Assembly (NCBI RefSeq): GCF_030272615.1
Contig: NC_081408.1
Span: 65,918,546-65,982,545 of the forward strand
Reading direction: 5' to 3'
Length of the DNA: 64,000 nucleotides
DNA from: Cryptomeria japonica
Taxonomy: Eukaryota; Streptophyta; Pinopsida; Cupressales; Cupressaceae
Made by a program: the position numbers and the translations under genes. Below are positions 1-12,300 of this stretch, piece after piece. The notes beneath the pieces were generated by a model that was given only the letters and a program-made list of their open reading frames with translations, did no database searches and had not been told where the DNA came from. Within the stretch, counting starts at the first letter, position 1. Every line of letters begins with the position of its first letter.

Positions 1-216
1 CCATTAGCATATCACCTGCTTGAAATCACCACAAAGCCATTAGATATGTTTTGAGATAAAAAAGAAGAGTTAAATGGTTTTAGTTAAATTTGCATTATTT
101 CTATGTTCAAGTAATTTAATTTGGTATATTATACTGAAATGTGATTTCATAACTAGCATTTCAACTTGTATATAAGTAGTTTTATAGCCCGATTTTTTTG
201 CCTACGAAGAAAGACC

Positions 217-2468
217 ATGTCATACAATATCACCAAACGACAAAATAAAGAGACAATTGCTAGATTGTGGTCTAACTTGGAAAGAAAAGGTGATGAAAAA
301 TGTATTGTCCCTACAAAATTTGTAAGGGGTTAAAGACTAGAAGAGTTCTAATCAAAACAACTAAGAAACATTGTAGGCTACATGGTCACATTGAAGGGGG
401 ACATGATTATCATCCATTGGTAAGTTTTTCATTATATCATTTTAACAATTTATATACATAAGAAATCACTTGATGATGAGATCATGATCATGGTTTATTT
501 ATGTTTATCATTTTTATTAAGGTCGAGCACCCCAGAGCACATGATATGGATCAACACAACCCTAATAATATGGTTTTCAAAGTGGAAGAACATGGAGGTG
601 TGAATATCGAAGCTGGAGATAATGATCCCATGGAAGATGATGATCATGAGCCACAAAACACAATTGAAGATGATGGTAAGAATACATAAATCCATGACAC
701 ACTTAGTACTGGCACAACTGATCATGATGATTAAGATGACCTTGATGTTGTTCATGATTTACCTCTACTTGAGAAGGCATATCAGGCCCTTTACGAAGGC
801 TCCCATACAACTCTTCTCTCTACTGTATTGTTGTTGGTGAACTTGAAGGTCATGAATGGTATATCCAAAATAATAATCTCACATATGTTAAGGTATTCCA
901 TATATGTCATTATAGTTAATAAATGGTGAATCATATACCATTAATATTCTTTATATTGAAAAATTATATTTTTTGTTGTAGATTGATAGGTGAGTTTTTG
1001 TTACCACCATCAAGTATTCTACCTCTCTCATACCGAGAATTATCTTCCATTATGAAAGATATTGGAATGGAGTATCAAGCAATAGATGCTTGTCCCAATG
1101 ATCATATGATATATATCACAAACAACATGAATTTTGAACTGAATGCCCTAAATGTCATATCAGTAGATATTGAACAGATCAAATAACAAAAAAGGTGCCC
1201 CACAAGGTTCTTCGTTATATTCCCATTATTCCACGTATGCAATGATTATTCAAGTGCACTAGCTTGGCACAATTTATGGATTACCATGCACGCAATAGAA
1301 GTTGAGATGACATTATTCGAATGCTTGCAGATGGTTAAGTATTTATGGATATAGAGGAAAATTCAACACACTTTAAAGAAGAACCTCGTAATCTCAGGCT
1401 TTCATTGGCAATGGGTGGTGTCAATCCATTTGGAGAGTTGAGATCTATTTACTTAGTGTTGCCTATTTTTGTTATCAAAAATAACATTCTTCCATGGATG
1501 TTAATAAAGAGGGAGAACATAATGTTGACAATGATTGTTCCAAGTATTTTATCATTTAATAGTCACCTACATTTAATTATAAATATTGCAGTAAAATGGT
1601 CATAATAATTATGTAATGTTTTTGTTCATTTGATTAAGTAAGTACCAAGTTAAAGATATGAATGTATATAACGAGCCTCTTATCGACGAGATGCTAGAGT
1701 TATAGAATACACGATGCCCCACGGCTAACACATTTTTGTGGTATGTTATAGTGTTCAAGTTGTACATGATAATTATAATTAAAAAAATTAACATATTTAA
1801 TCCAATTATACATTATCTTGTAGGTCTTCAAACAAAGAGAAAATTTGCATGTCCAGTTTTTGGTCCAAAGATGAAATCTCATCATTGAAAAAGTTTAGGA
1901 AAGAAGGTGTTTGATGAGCATAGGCACTTTCTCCACAAAAAGCACAAGTATCGAAATACTGAAAAACATCTTTTCAATGGGAAAGAAGAGTATACATCAA
2001 AGCCACAAAGAATGAAACCTCACCTATGGAAGTTGGAATATAATAGAATTAATCATCAAGGTAATGCCATTCCATCTAATGGTTTATGTCATAAAACATC
2101 TTTTTTATTGTGTTTTGTTTACTAATGATGTGATGGATGATTGTGAAGGTCGTCAAGGCATTAATGACCACCTTCCTAAGGGACTAAAAAGTTATCCCCA
2201 ACAATTTAGTAGGTTGACCTACTATGAGCAGTTACAAATTGTGCATTTGTTTGATACTATGCATATTGGAAAGAATATAATAGAGACATTATGGAAAATA
2301 TTGGATGGAAGTCATGACAAAGAAAAAATTGTCAAAATTTGTAGTGACATTCAGGAATCCAATCATGCAATGAAAAATGTCATTCAATCAAATAGCCATG
2401 GAGACCAGATTAATATAACTGGCCTTGCTTGGTTATTAATGGACCAACAAAGCAATGCTATAAAATAA
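217..2468 (+). pseudogene. TNP2-type CACTA transposase, N-terminal and core part
   Basis: Pieces of one transposase can be read in order. At 306-422 there is a Cys/His-containing transposase-associated domain (HCRLHGHIEGGHDYHPL). At 741-860 comes the segment ending in LLLVNLKVMNG, and at 990-1185 the segment with LSYRELSSIMKDIGMEYQAI followed by DACPNDH. At 1190-1340 are KVPHKVLRYIPIIPRMQ and AQFMDYHARNRS. At 1363-1600 are HFKEEPRNLRLSLAMGGVNP and FGELRSIY, and at 1640-1690 YQVKDMNVYNEPLIDE. At 1820-2060 are GLQTKRKFACPVFGPKMKS and PHLWKLEYNRINHQG, and at 2170-2468 the end of the core (LTYYEQLQIVHLFDTMHIGK). These match the plant TNP2 family in order and spacing. Introns of roughly 80-150 bp appear between blocks. 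Stops and frameshifts make it non-functional. The start is uncertain; an ATG at 217 opens a short leader. Confidence 0.85.
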
Positions 2469-2689
2469 TTCATATGAAAAAATTTGATTTCCCACAAGAT
2501 TTGCTGCGAACATACACAATCTCATATCAAAGAAAAGCGAATTTGGGCTAGGGATGAAAGTGCATGATTGGCATACCTTCATTGAGGTAGTTCATGTTCT
2601 TGTGTATTTACTATATATTTGTATACTGTGCATGTACTTTTCATTATATTATGTTAGAAAAAAATGAAAAGATAATTTTATAATTGTTG

Positions 2690-3570
2690 TAGTATGCTCT
2701 ACCTCTATCTCTCCGTGACCACTTTGAAAATAATGTCCAGCAAGTCATATATGATCTTTGAAAATACATGATGTAAGTAGTGATATTTGTTCAATTTGTT
2801 GTATAGATATTATATTTATGATTTGTTTTACTTGTTATGTAAGATATATTTTTGTGTCTTGAATATCTTGTAGGTGGTTGTCATGTAAAGAAATCCATAA
2901 AGAAGATATAAAATATTGGAAGAGAAAAATTCCTCATCTAATGTGTGAAATGCAAAAGTGTCTACCCTCATCTTTTTTCAATGCACAAGAATAGTACCTC
3001 ATACACCAAGTTGAGGAGATCGAATTGTGTGGACCTGTACACACTAGGTCAATGTGGATGGTTGAGAGGCACTTGAAATTTTTGAAGCCTTTGGTTCGAT
3101 AAAGAGAACATCTTGAGAGTTCTAAGGTGGAGGGATATATGGTATACCAAACTATGGTGTACATTTTTTAATATCTTCCTAAGTTTGTAGCAAAGATCCA
3201 CGTGGATCGCATTTGGGATCCCAACCCCATTAACAAATTCGAAGGGGAGTACTTCATGGGGAAAGGTAGATTGAGGAAAGTGAGAGGTGATTATAAGATG
3301 TTATTGTAGTTAATTAATTTTTAATCTTCAAAATAAATCGGTTGTAAGACATCTATTTATTTTTTGTACAGTTGGTCAAGAGTGGGATGCACTACATTTG
3401 TATATTTCAAACAACCTTGATTGGATGACGGTATGGATTGAACGTTGTCAACATTATGGTCACACATTAACATGGGAAGGTGTGGCTTCATTGGTTAAAG
3501 AAGCTCATTGTAATGGAGATTCCAATGTTAGGCAAAGGGAAACTAATTTAGCATATAGTTTAAGAGATAA
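2690..3570 (+). pseudogene. DUF4218 region of the CACTA transposase, decayed
   Basis: This continues the TNP2 gene after an AT-rich intron. Near 2697 a frame reads YALPLSLRDHFENNVQQVIY. Near 3010-3170 another reads VEEIELCGPVHTRSMWMVER, then HLKFLKPLVR and KVEGYMVYQT. This is the conserved end of the DUF4218 region that follows the transposase core in plant CACTA elements. From 3372 a frame reads GQEWDALHLYISNNLDWMTV, which fits the linker before DUF4216. Several TAG/TGA codons interrupt the frame, for example within the ELCGPVHTR and REHLESS stretches. Assignment rests on recognised motifs, not on an alignment score. Confidence 0.75.
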
Positions 3571-3816
3571 ATAGGTACGTATAAATTTATTAATCGCCCA
3601 TATGTTTATCAACTCACAATGCAATAATTTTATATGTTTGACATATTACTGGTCAAACACCACAATGCTATGTGCTACAATGGTCATAAATTTTGCCTCA
3701 AAAAGTTGGATGACACGAAGAAAAATTATGATTTTGGGATAACTGCAGTCTTTGAGGTGAAAAATATTTCATCAAGAAACGACATACATCCGCAAGAGTC
3801 TCAAAATTGATTCTAT

Positions 3817-4163
3817 GGCCTTTTGGATGATATACTTAAGTGTGACTTTAATTCCTTCAAATTAGTTTTGTTTGTCATCAAATGGTATAGGCTAGACTGA
3901 ATAAAAATGATCCTAATAGAATTGTTAATGAACAAGATAATGGTTTTACAATGGTTAATACAAGGTGGTTTGAACCAATTGGGGATGAGCCCTATGTTAT
4001 TCCAAGCCAATGCGAGCAGGTGTTTTACTCAGAGGTTCCACTTAAATTGGGTTGGTCAATTGTTGTTAGATATGATCCAAGAGAAAGGTTGATAAAGTAT
4101 AATGTGATGGAAGAAGAAGATACCGAAGAAGTAGAAGATGATGTAGATGATGAACATGACTGA
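3817..4163 (+). pseudogene. DUF4216 domain and acidic tail of the CACTA transposase
   Basis: The frame starts with FYGLLDDILKCDFNSFKLVL and FVIKWY and continues, after a one-base slip near 3896, with NGFTMVNTRWFEPIGDEPYV, IPSQCEQVFYSEVP and LGWSIVVRYDPRERLIKYN. It ends in an acidic tail (EEEDTEEVEDDVDDEHD) and a TGA stop at 4161-4163. This is the DUF4216 signature (QCEQVFY and GWSIVVR). The acidic tail runs directly into the GAT/GGT repeat, so the repeat probably grew from the Asp codons of this tail. The last 70 codons are open and are the best-preserved part of the transposase. Confidence 0.85.
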
Positions 4164-4167
4164 CAGT

Positions 4168-4285
4168 TACTCGATGATGATGAAGAAGAAGAAGTTGATG
4201 ATGATGATGATAATGATGATGATGATGGTGATGGTGATGGTGGTGGTGGTGGTGGTGGTGGTGGTGGTGGTGGTGGTGGTGGTGG

Positions 4286-4340
<55 letters not shown>

Positions 4341-4398
4341 GGTGATGGTGGTGGTGGTGGTGGTGGTGGTGGTGGTGATGATGATCATGATGGTCATG
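4168..4398. repeat. Trinucleotide microsatellite (GAT)n/(GGT)n
   Basis: About 230 bp of alternating blocks of GAT and GGT (ATC and ACC on the other strand), with a few GAA and CAT interruptions. It begins at the acidic end of the DUF4216 frame. Open frames through it encode only poly-Val/Met, poly-Thr/Ile or poly-His and are not genes. Confidence 0.95.
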
Positions 4399-4459
4399 AT
4401 GATGAGTTGGATGAAGAATAAGATCAATGACATGAATGAAATGTATGAGGTATGCCATT

Positions 4460-5460
4460 AGTATATTATATATTTAATATTGATTTATTGATAGAAATTT
4501 ATTTGACTTATATGGTTACATAATTAATTCATTATTTTTTGAATTCTAATTCCATTACATAATTAATTCATGATGCACCTTTTATTATTTTTAATTCATG
4601 TTCCACCTCTAGCAGGTCCTAATAGTAGAACTATGCCACCCTAAGGAGATGGAGATATGAAGAGTGACTTTTTATGTGACATTTTTAAAACTACGTTTAT
4701 TTAGGGAATTTGGACTGTTTATTAGCTATGTGATGGATGTTGATTTAAAATACACGTGATGGATTACATGTTTATGATAATACATGTGACATTTTTTGAA
4801 CTTTGTGTTTATTTATAGAATGTGGATTGTTTATTACCTATGTCATGGATTGTAATTTATGATACATTTGTGATGGATTACATTATTATGATGAAACATA
4901 TTTGATGCTTATGATGATCAATTACATATATGATGATACATATGTGATTCTTATGATGCTTATGATGCATATGTATTTATTTTTTATCAACTTACAAATG
5001 TAATGCTTATGATGCTCAATTGATGGTGTTGTTTTCATGTATATATTTTGTGTGATGCTGTCACCCTTGGTGGAAACAGGTAATTGACTACAAACATCAT
5101 CAACCCTTTAGTTGAGGATTCTGCATAGTCTACATAAAGTAAAGGTAAGGAATTAAAAAATTTACAATGATTATGATGACACTTTTTTTTTTAATAATCT
5201 TCTTGTCTACAAAGTTCATGTTGTTCGTGTTGTGTACTATGTAATTTTTAGCTAACATAAGATAATTGAATTACATATTTAGGAACGTGAACCCCTTTGA
5301 CGAGGATCCTACATAGTCTTATGGATCAACAAGTATAAGTCAATACACCCTATAGAAATAATTTATTTTTAAAAATTACTTGGAGAACAAACTTCCTCTA
5401 TTTTTCAATCCTCGACATTAATAGCAAATCTAATACAGTTATCAACACTTGAGGCCCCAG
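4460..5460. other. AT-rich spacer between the two CACTA genes
   Basis: There is no recognisable long coding frame. The left half is dominated by degenerate ATGAT/ATGATGCTTATGATG words. Two short similar blocks at about 5080-5140 and 5285-5335 both read like a mini-exon (AACCCCTTTGACGAGGAT-type core) followed by GTAAGG or GTATAAG. They suggest a duplicated small exon of the following gene. Confidence 0.4.
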
Positions 5461-5529
5461 TTGGACTTATTCAAATTTTAATCTCAACATCAACTTTAGG
5501 GCCGATTTCTTCATCAACATTACCCTCAT

Positions 5530-6330
5530 TTGCAAAATATCTCTCATTACCAACTAACTCTCTCATTTGATGGAGTGCAGGTACCGCCAAATAGGTATTT
5601 GTTAGATGTGTCTTCCTCGAGTGAGGGAAATGCAGGAATAGAAAATGAAAGTGAGACATGTAGTAGCTCTACAATAGGGAGATCAACTAGAGGTCAAAAT
5701 ATTAAAAGAAAATTCAATAAACACATGGAATTTTTCCTTGCTCAAGGGGGGTCATGTTCTTATGATGATGAGACCAAAGGCAACATTGAGGTGCCCTTGA
5801 GGTACAAACATCTACAGAAAAAATGGGTACCCAAGGAAATTCCTCCAATAAACACCTATTTTTGTGTTAACGATAGGATATATCGCATACCACCTTCATC
5901 ATTACATGGTTTGGGCCTATTTTCCATGGATGACATAAAGGTTTGTTACAACAAAGTTGTTGAATTGATGGAGTTTGGCGGACCTTGTTACCAATAAATA
6001 ATTGGATGCAGACTGTTTGATATAAAAAAAGTATGCATAGGTATGCACTGTCAGCAAGTTATATACAATAAACAGATAATGATCAAAGTAAATGAGTGGA
6101 TGTATACATTGAAGGAATGCCAAAAGCAAAAGGGAATATTGTAGGTTTTATAAATAGTACGTGACCTGGGTAAACTAATAAACAACCCAATTGCATATTT
6201 GAGGCGCGTGAGGGAAATCATGTATTCATATGTGTGATAAAATCAATAAGTGCAGAGGAAGAGCTGCTAATTGATTACAATTTGAATCGTATAGATACAA
6301 ACAAAGTTACTATCATGGGGGTGGTACATA
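5530..6330 (+). pseudogene. Decayed SET-domain (protein lysine methyltransferase-like) gene within the CACTA element
   Basis: An open frame of 155 codons begins with a Ser/Glu-rich segment and reaches HGLGLFSMDDIKV near 5907, the G-x-G-x-F start of a SET domain. After a frameshift near 5990 the reading continues with NNWMQTV, MHRYALSASYI, DVYIEGMPKAKGNIVGFINS (6101-6160), QPNCIFEAREGNHVFICVIK and SISAEEELLIDYNLNRID (ending about 6300). GNIVGFINS, PNCIF and EEELLIDY correspond to the SET core motifs (N-I-x-x-F-I-N, N-C and G-E-E-L-x-x-D-Y). These bind S-adenosylmethionine and form the catalytic pocket; the usual Gly before ELL is Glu here. Stops include a TGA where Arg is expected and a TAA. 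The Ser-rich N-terminus could belong to the second CACTA gene rather than to a captured host gene. Confidence 0.75.
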
Positions 6331-6459
6331 CTATATACCATTTAAATTAACCAACCTCCAATTAATGACTCCAATATACCATTTTATTATTAAGTTTTTT
6401 TACTAAGTCTATTGGTTTCATTTCGCTAATGTTTTAATATTTTTTCCTTGTCACAGGGT

Positions 6460-8320
6460 GACATGGATCCATCACATAGCATACACAAGGATTTAGGTTG
6501 TGAAACTTCTACTAAGCAGGTAAACCTCATTGTAATTTTAAAAATTACATAGAAGTAAACTGTTACATTATTATGTTCTTTTCTTGAGTGTTTTGGAGTA
6601 ATTTTGATAGAGTTAATGATATTCATGTCACAAACACATGTTCGGGGAAAGGGAGTTGTAGTACCTCAGCACCTCTCTAGGGATGTGGACTCAACAAGAT
6701 TAAGCAATGATGACATCACAAATTTCACAAACCCTATAGAATTGCTAAAAAAGTCTATTAGAGAAATTAGTAGAGAGATTGTTGCTTTGGCATCCTAGAG
6801 CTTCAGACTGATGAGATACAAGAGAGGGTGGAAAAATTTATGCAGACAATAGAAAAATTGCAAGTAAGTAGTAATGAAAGATTTAATTATAAAAAAAGTT
6901 CAATAATGGTTTATATTTTGTACTCTTTTATGTCATTAACTAAAATATGTATGTGTTGTTTTTAGAGAAATTTATGCATCCTCATCAACCTAGTGGTCAT
7001 GATTAGGGTATTACAGGTAGTTCAGATGATCACAATTTTCTTGGCTTATCACTTTGAGTACCCAAAACACATCATACTTGATATTGTCAATGTTCATAAT
7101 AAAAGTTCATCCTTATTTACAATTCTTGCAGTTTTCATATATTTAATGTATTATTCTTTAGGTGCTATCATTGTTCCTATGCAAATGCTTCCTCATCCGA
7201 GGTTAGCCCCACCGGTATTGTCGACTGCAATGTCGGCAACACGTAGCATGCAGACATCCTCTACTGTATGTCATATTGGCCCGCCCACTGTTGGTAGATG
7301 CCTCTTTTGCTCTATCTTTTGTTATGTGTTTATTTCCCTTAAAGCGTTCTTTCTTGGGGGCATTTCATAGTGGATTTATTTTTTGCAATAGGAGATGCAC
7401 ATGAGGATGCGCTAGCGACGACTATTGTTGATAACATACCATCATTTTTGGATATTCTTGTATTCCTAGTACAGGAACGTCGCAGACCACATTGCTGGTG
7501 AGCGATGAAGAATTGATTCCCTTAAAGATACCAAAGGTTCAAGGTACTTTAAAATAATTATTATATATAGTCTAGTTATAATTTACTTTCTGATCACTCA
7601 TTTTGGACTAATGATCCCATGAATTTTTTTGTAGGAAATGATATTTTTCATAAAAATCTTAATGACATTTCATTGCAGATATTTGGGCCCACCATACGTA
7701 AAAGGTGGAACATCATATGTGAACTAACTCTAATCCACTATTTTGATTTCAGATCATTGTTAGAATAGTTTTCCTTTTATCCATTTCTTGAACTATAATA
7801 AAGGTAGCTTCAGTTCATTTATGAATCTAACAGGTTTATTTTTGCTTTAAAAGGTGGAATGACCAAGAAAAAAGGTTAAAAGATGAATTGACAAACTGTA
7901 TGGTTGAGTTTTTTGGAAATGACACATTCAACAAAACCAAGCTCTTCGAAAAAGTTGGCACATATCTAAAGTATGTGAGGGACCAATACAGGACCCTTTT
8001 AGACAAGAACACAAAGTACAAGCATCCCCCCATGATTTCAGAGAGGGAGTGGAAGGACCTAATTTTGGATGCGAAGGAGAGAATTGAAAGGAAAAAAGGA
8101 AATACACCAGCAGACACTAAAAGAAGGTATGGGATACTATTAAGAATGTAATTATGTACTAATTAATTACTTTATATATTTATATAATCTGACATATTTC
8201 AAACTTTTCATAGAATGAGTGACACATCAAAAGGCAACTAAGGCAAGACAAGAAAAGCACGAGCAACACAAACTCAGCTCTCGTGGTAATGTGAAACTTG
8301 CCGCACGAATTGTAAGTATC
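6460..8320 (+). pseudogene. Second CACTA gene: Transposase_24-like region, multi-exon, decayed
   Basis: After an intron-like stretch ending in TTGTCACAG, a frame begins MDPSHSIHKDLGCETSTK near 6464. Further exon-like pieces lie at 6604-6798 (short, Ser/Asp-rich) and 7160-7300. The main conserved part is 7845-8148, reading KRWNDQEKRLKDELTNCMVE, then LKYVRDQYRTLLDKN, YKHPPMISEREWKDLILDA and KRR. It continues after an intron at about 8217-8310 with RQEKHEQHKLSSRGNVKLAA. This resembles the plant transposase family (Transposase_24/Ptta) that accompanies CACTA elements: W near the start, hPPxIxxxEW, and a KRR-(intron)-HKLSSRG end. The exons are too degraded to join with confidence. Confidence 0.55.
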
Positions 8321-8859
8321 AGTAAATGAAATATTGTATCAAAATATTTATAAATTGCAAATGATTTTTTTTTTTATCAAACAATGTAAGAAAATTCACA
8401 ATACTAAGCAATAATATAGGGCTCTTAATTCAATAGAGCACCCACAAAAGATGACAAGAGAATTGCCTACCAGCAAAGCTATACAGTCGTGGTTCAATGG
8501 CTATGAGAATTGAGTGGGCAAACACAATATTCTGGTGCCTTCGTCACACAAGTAAATAAGCTAAATGAAAATTGTTTCAAATTGAATACTTTACCAATAA
8601 TATAATTGATGTTGAGTTCCAGCATAAAGTGACTATATTTTTTTAAATAAACAAGCAATGATAACAATGTGCATGGCATTGGAATGCAGGCTGCCAATCG
8701 TGAAACATGACCTGCACATGAAGGTCCAGATGTACATCCCAGTAGTGGAGGTATTCATTTTCTATTCAAATTTATTTATGTAATTATTAATACAATTAAA
8801 CATCTTAAATTATAATTAGTGTAGTAATTAATGTAACCTTTTTTGTTAATATTTTAGAG

Positions 8860-9290
8860 TATGTAGTTGGTGGTGACCAAGTGGAGCATGATCTGGGTAC
8901 ACAACATTAGGAACGTGATGTTCCCCAATCAGGTAAAGAGGACCACTGTTATTCATTTAAATAAATTTAATTGCAATTGGTGTTCAACATTAATGTAACC
9001 TTTAGTATTTCAACTCCAAAGGATCTAGAGGGTGTTCAACATGTTGAGGTTGAGGATAGACAAAATGATGTGGCCCCATTAGGTAAAGAGTGCCACGGTT
9101 ACATTCTTTAAATTAATGAAATACTTGTAACAATAATAAAAAAATGTTTTGAATTTAACCCATTTCTTTGTTATTGCAAAGGAACCCCCTTTGCTTCAAT
9201 GTGCTCATCCTCAATATAGGACTAGGTATACGTTGAGATTATGAGCATTGGGAAGAACAACTATAGAGGGGGGAAATGATGAAGAAAATG
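8860..9290 (+). pseudogene. Duplicated small exons at the 3' end of the second CACTA gene
   Basis: Two similar blocks of about 150 bp lie in tandem (about 8870-8990 and 9020-9140). Each has a short acidic coding stretch (VVGGDQVEHD and EGVQHVEVED) followed by CAGGTAAAGAG or TAGGTAAAGAG and an AT-rich intron. A final block near 9184-9330 reads PPLLQCAHPQYRTRYTLRL and then an acidic, Lys-rich end. This fits a gene tail built of repeated mini-exons; function is unknown. Confidence 0.35.
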
Positions 9291-9359
9291 ATGCTCCACT
9301 TATTCTTTTCATAGCTTCAAAGAGAAAACAAAAAATAAATGATTGTAATCTACCTTATT

Positions 9360-12300
9360 TGATAATGACTAATTTTTATGTGTTAATGAATGTAATTATG
9401 TGCTAACGAATGGTTATGAACGATATGTGTTAATTAATATTGATGAATGTTGCATGTTAATTAATTTTAATCAATGTTATGTGATATTAATAAATGAATG
9501 TTATATTTTATTAATGGTAGAATGAATGAATGAATTTTAGATGTTAATGGGGAATTTAGAGTGATGTTAGGGGGATGGGGAGGGGGGGGCAAATTAGCTT
9601 CCACCTTCATGTGGTTGGCCCTATTAAGTAGAGAAATATTAAACTATTCTCGAAACCAAGCAAAGCTCAATAAGATAACACACTTTTCAATATTTCATTA
9701 TGTTGCCCAATTAATCTTATTGAATAATGTATATAGAATCTTAATTGCAGGGTCCAACAGAGCCAACACGAACAACAACACCACAAGTTGTTGGGTATAA
9801 TGAACTACCATATTTTCTTGTATGTATACTAATATGGGACTGTAAAAGTTATGAATATGCGTCATCCTTGTCATTTTTTTTATTAGTTTACATTTTCTTT
9901 AGCATTTTTAATTTTTCCTTATCATTTTAAGTCTAACTACTTTTATATGGAATTTATTGTTCTAGTTTTTAACAAATCTGTCAAACATTATTGATGAAAG
10001 GACTTGTATTGCATCCTTTTTTTAAATTAGGTATTATAAAGGGTAGGTTGTATTTGTAAATGTCTCTTTGAGTTCATCCAAATTTTATAACTATTACCTC
10101 ACATCTCATTATTGCTTCATATCTCTATCTTCTATGAGGAGAACACCTATGTTTTTCTTTGCCAATCTTCTAAGACAATTTATGAATGCTAATAACTATA
10201 TATTTTGATGATTTTATATTGTCTCAGACCCATGATAATAGTGATCTTTTTTTCCCTTATCAGTGTATTTGTTATAAGGCTATGTAGTGTCCATGAAGTA
10301 TTGTTGTAGTAGTATTTCATTATTCAGTGTGTTGGACTTTGAACTATTTATAAATTCCATGGTTACAAATTGTCCTTAGACTACTAATCCTATGTTGAAG
10401 CTGCTTCTTTGAAGGCATTTGGATTGAAATTATAATAATGATCACTTTTCTACTACAATAAAACACTGTGACAAACTCTTTGATGGCTATCAATACATTA
10501 TTCATTCTTGTCATATCATATGACTGTGAAGGACACCTCCATGATGACGACTTTTGATCAGTTATAATGCTATAAATTACAATATCCTCATTAATATCAA
10601 GATACCTTTCTAAGATTGTATTTTTCATTGTATTTACCTTGATGCCACTATCTTGATAAATGGAAGATTTTTCTTTACATCTGAAGTCATTGTTTCTCTC
10701 TTGGTTGTTTTCTAGTGAATGGACTGTGACCTTTTGTGTATTGTCATTGTTCTCTAATAAAGTTATAATAATCATAAAGACTATAATCTCTCTAGAGAGT
10801 GATCATGATAATGGTGTTTTTGCACCTAATCCTCTATACATTACTGATCTCCTGGTTTTGGGACTCTTAGCCACTGTAACTGTTGCTTTTATGCTTTTGA
10901 TGTACCTAACTTTGGGACTAACCTTAAGCTATTAAGTGTGGGACTTTGTTTTCACCATTGACTATCAAATGACCTAGACAACATTGTGCTTGTGATACTG
11001 CCATGACTAGGCTCTAACCCTGTATTTTCAAAAAAAATGTCTTCATGATTGTATTCTAACTCCAATCTATGGTTTTTGTGCTACTCTACAATCTAGATGA
11101 CCTTCATTTTGGTATTTTCTCACTCTCCAAGGCACTTATTGTGACTCATAACATTGTATTTTTCTTGTGACTTCTAATGCTTGTGACAAATATACACTGT
11201 GCAATGATCTTCCTTTGTGTTTGGGCTTATACTATCCTTTGTGCCATTGATTGCTATGAATTCTCCTCATGCATGATCTTTTCATTGGAACTGTTTTGAT
11301 ACTGGTACATTCATTGTTGTGTGGTCTTAATCTAGTATGACTACCCTATAGCATCATTGGGACTGTTATAGCTATTTATCTCCTGTAATAATGTATTAAT
11401 AAAATAGATGGATATAAAGTTCTTATCCTGCTATAACTATACATTGGATAGTGTTCTTTGACTCCATGGTTGCTCTGTGTGAGGATTATTATGACTATAT
11501 TTGCTATTACTTGGTGATTTGTATGGACTATTATTTAGGCATTCTCCTTATCATTGTTGTATGATCTGCATGGTTGTTATCTTATATTTGTCGACCAATC
11601 TTACATTTTCCCTCGTTAATCATGTATTTTCTCTCATGGAGGCTCTTACAGGGCTACAATTTTATAATGGTTACCTCACATCTCGTTATTGTTGCAACAA
11701 TGATTATGGCCAACATAGGCTATGATTGCAACCTATTGGTGCCATAGATTCTCTTTGTTCTTAAAATTGTAGTGGACTATCAAGTACATTCCCTCTTTTG
11801 CATTCCAAATTGTAGTGGTCAATTCACATGACAAAATTTCCTTTGACATCTAGAGCATAGTATTAAATTTTAAGTAATAGGGGGAGGAACCAAGTATTCA
11901 AATTGGTACCAAGTGATATAATATTACTACTGCTTCTATATTTCTTTTTTTCTTGATGGTTTAAACTAATCATTTGTTCTTTTTTGCTTCGTGTTTTGAA
12001 CTATTCATTCAACAACTTATTGTCTTTTTCTTTAGTTCTATATACTTTTTTTGTACATCTTGTATTTGCAAGTGCATCGTAACTCACATCCTCTAATGGA
12101 TTTTGCTACTACTTGCATCCTTGAAAGTGCATGAAACTTTGCAAATGAATCACTATTTTTCCACCACAAAAATGAATTTCCACATTGGAGTTATGTGCCT
12201 CCAAAAGTAGAAACCATGCCTTGGACACATTCAATTTTGCTTGCCTATATAGTACTACTTTCTTGCTATTTGTATTCCCCATAATTTGAGTCTTTCTCAT

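Larger units (their letters stand above)
1..9360 (+). mobile_element. Decayed CACTA (En/Spm-like) DNA transposon, ends not seen
   Basis: The stretch carries, in one orientation, a TNP2-type transposase, its DUF4218 and DUF4216 companion regions, and a second multi-exon gene with a SET domain and a Transposase_24-like block. That content is typical of plant CACTA elements. All coding parts are broken by in-frame stops, small frameshifts and AT-rich intron-like stretches. No CACTA terminal inverted repeat was located: the left end lies at or before base 1, and the right end is an estimate where coding similarity stops near 9300. The grouping of the two genes into a single element rests on orientation and adjacency, not on mapped ends. 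Confidence 0.7.

Noticed and set aside
4066-4458. Long frame with more than 70 consecutive His codons and its Val/Met and Thr/Ile counterparts
   Set aside because: These are translations of the GAT/GGT microsatellite in different frames, not proteins.
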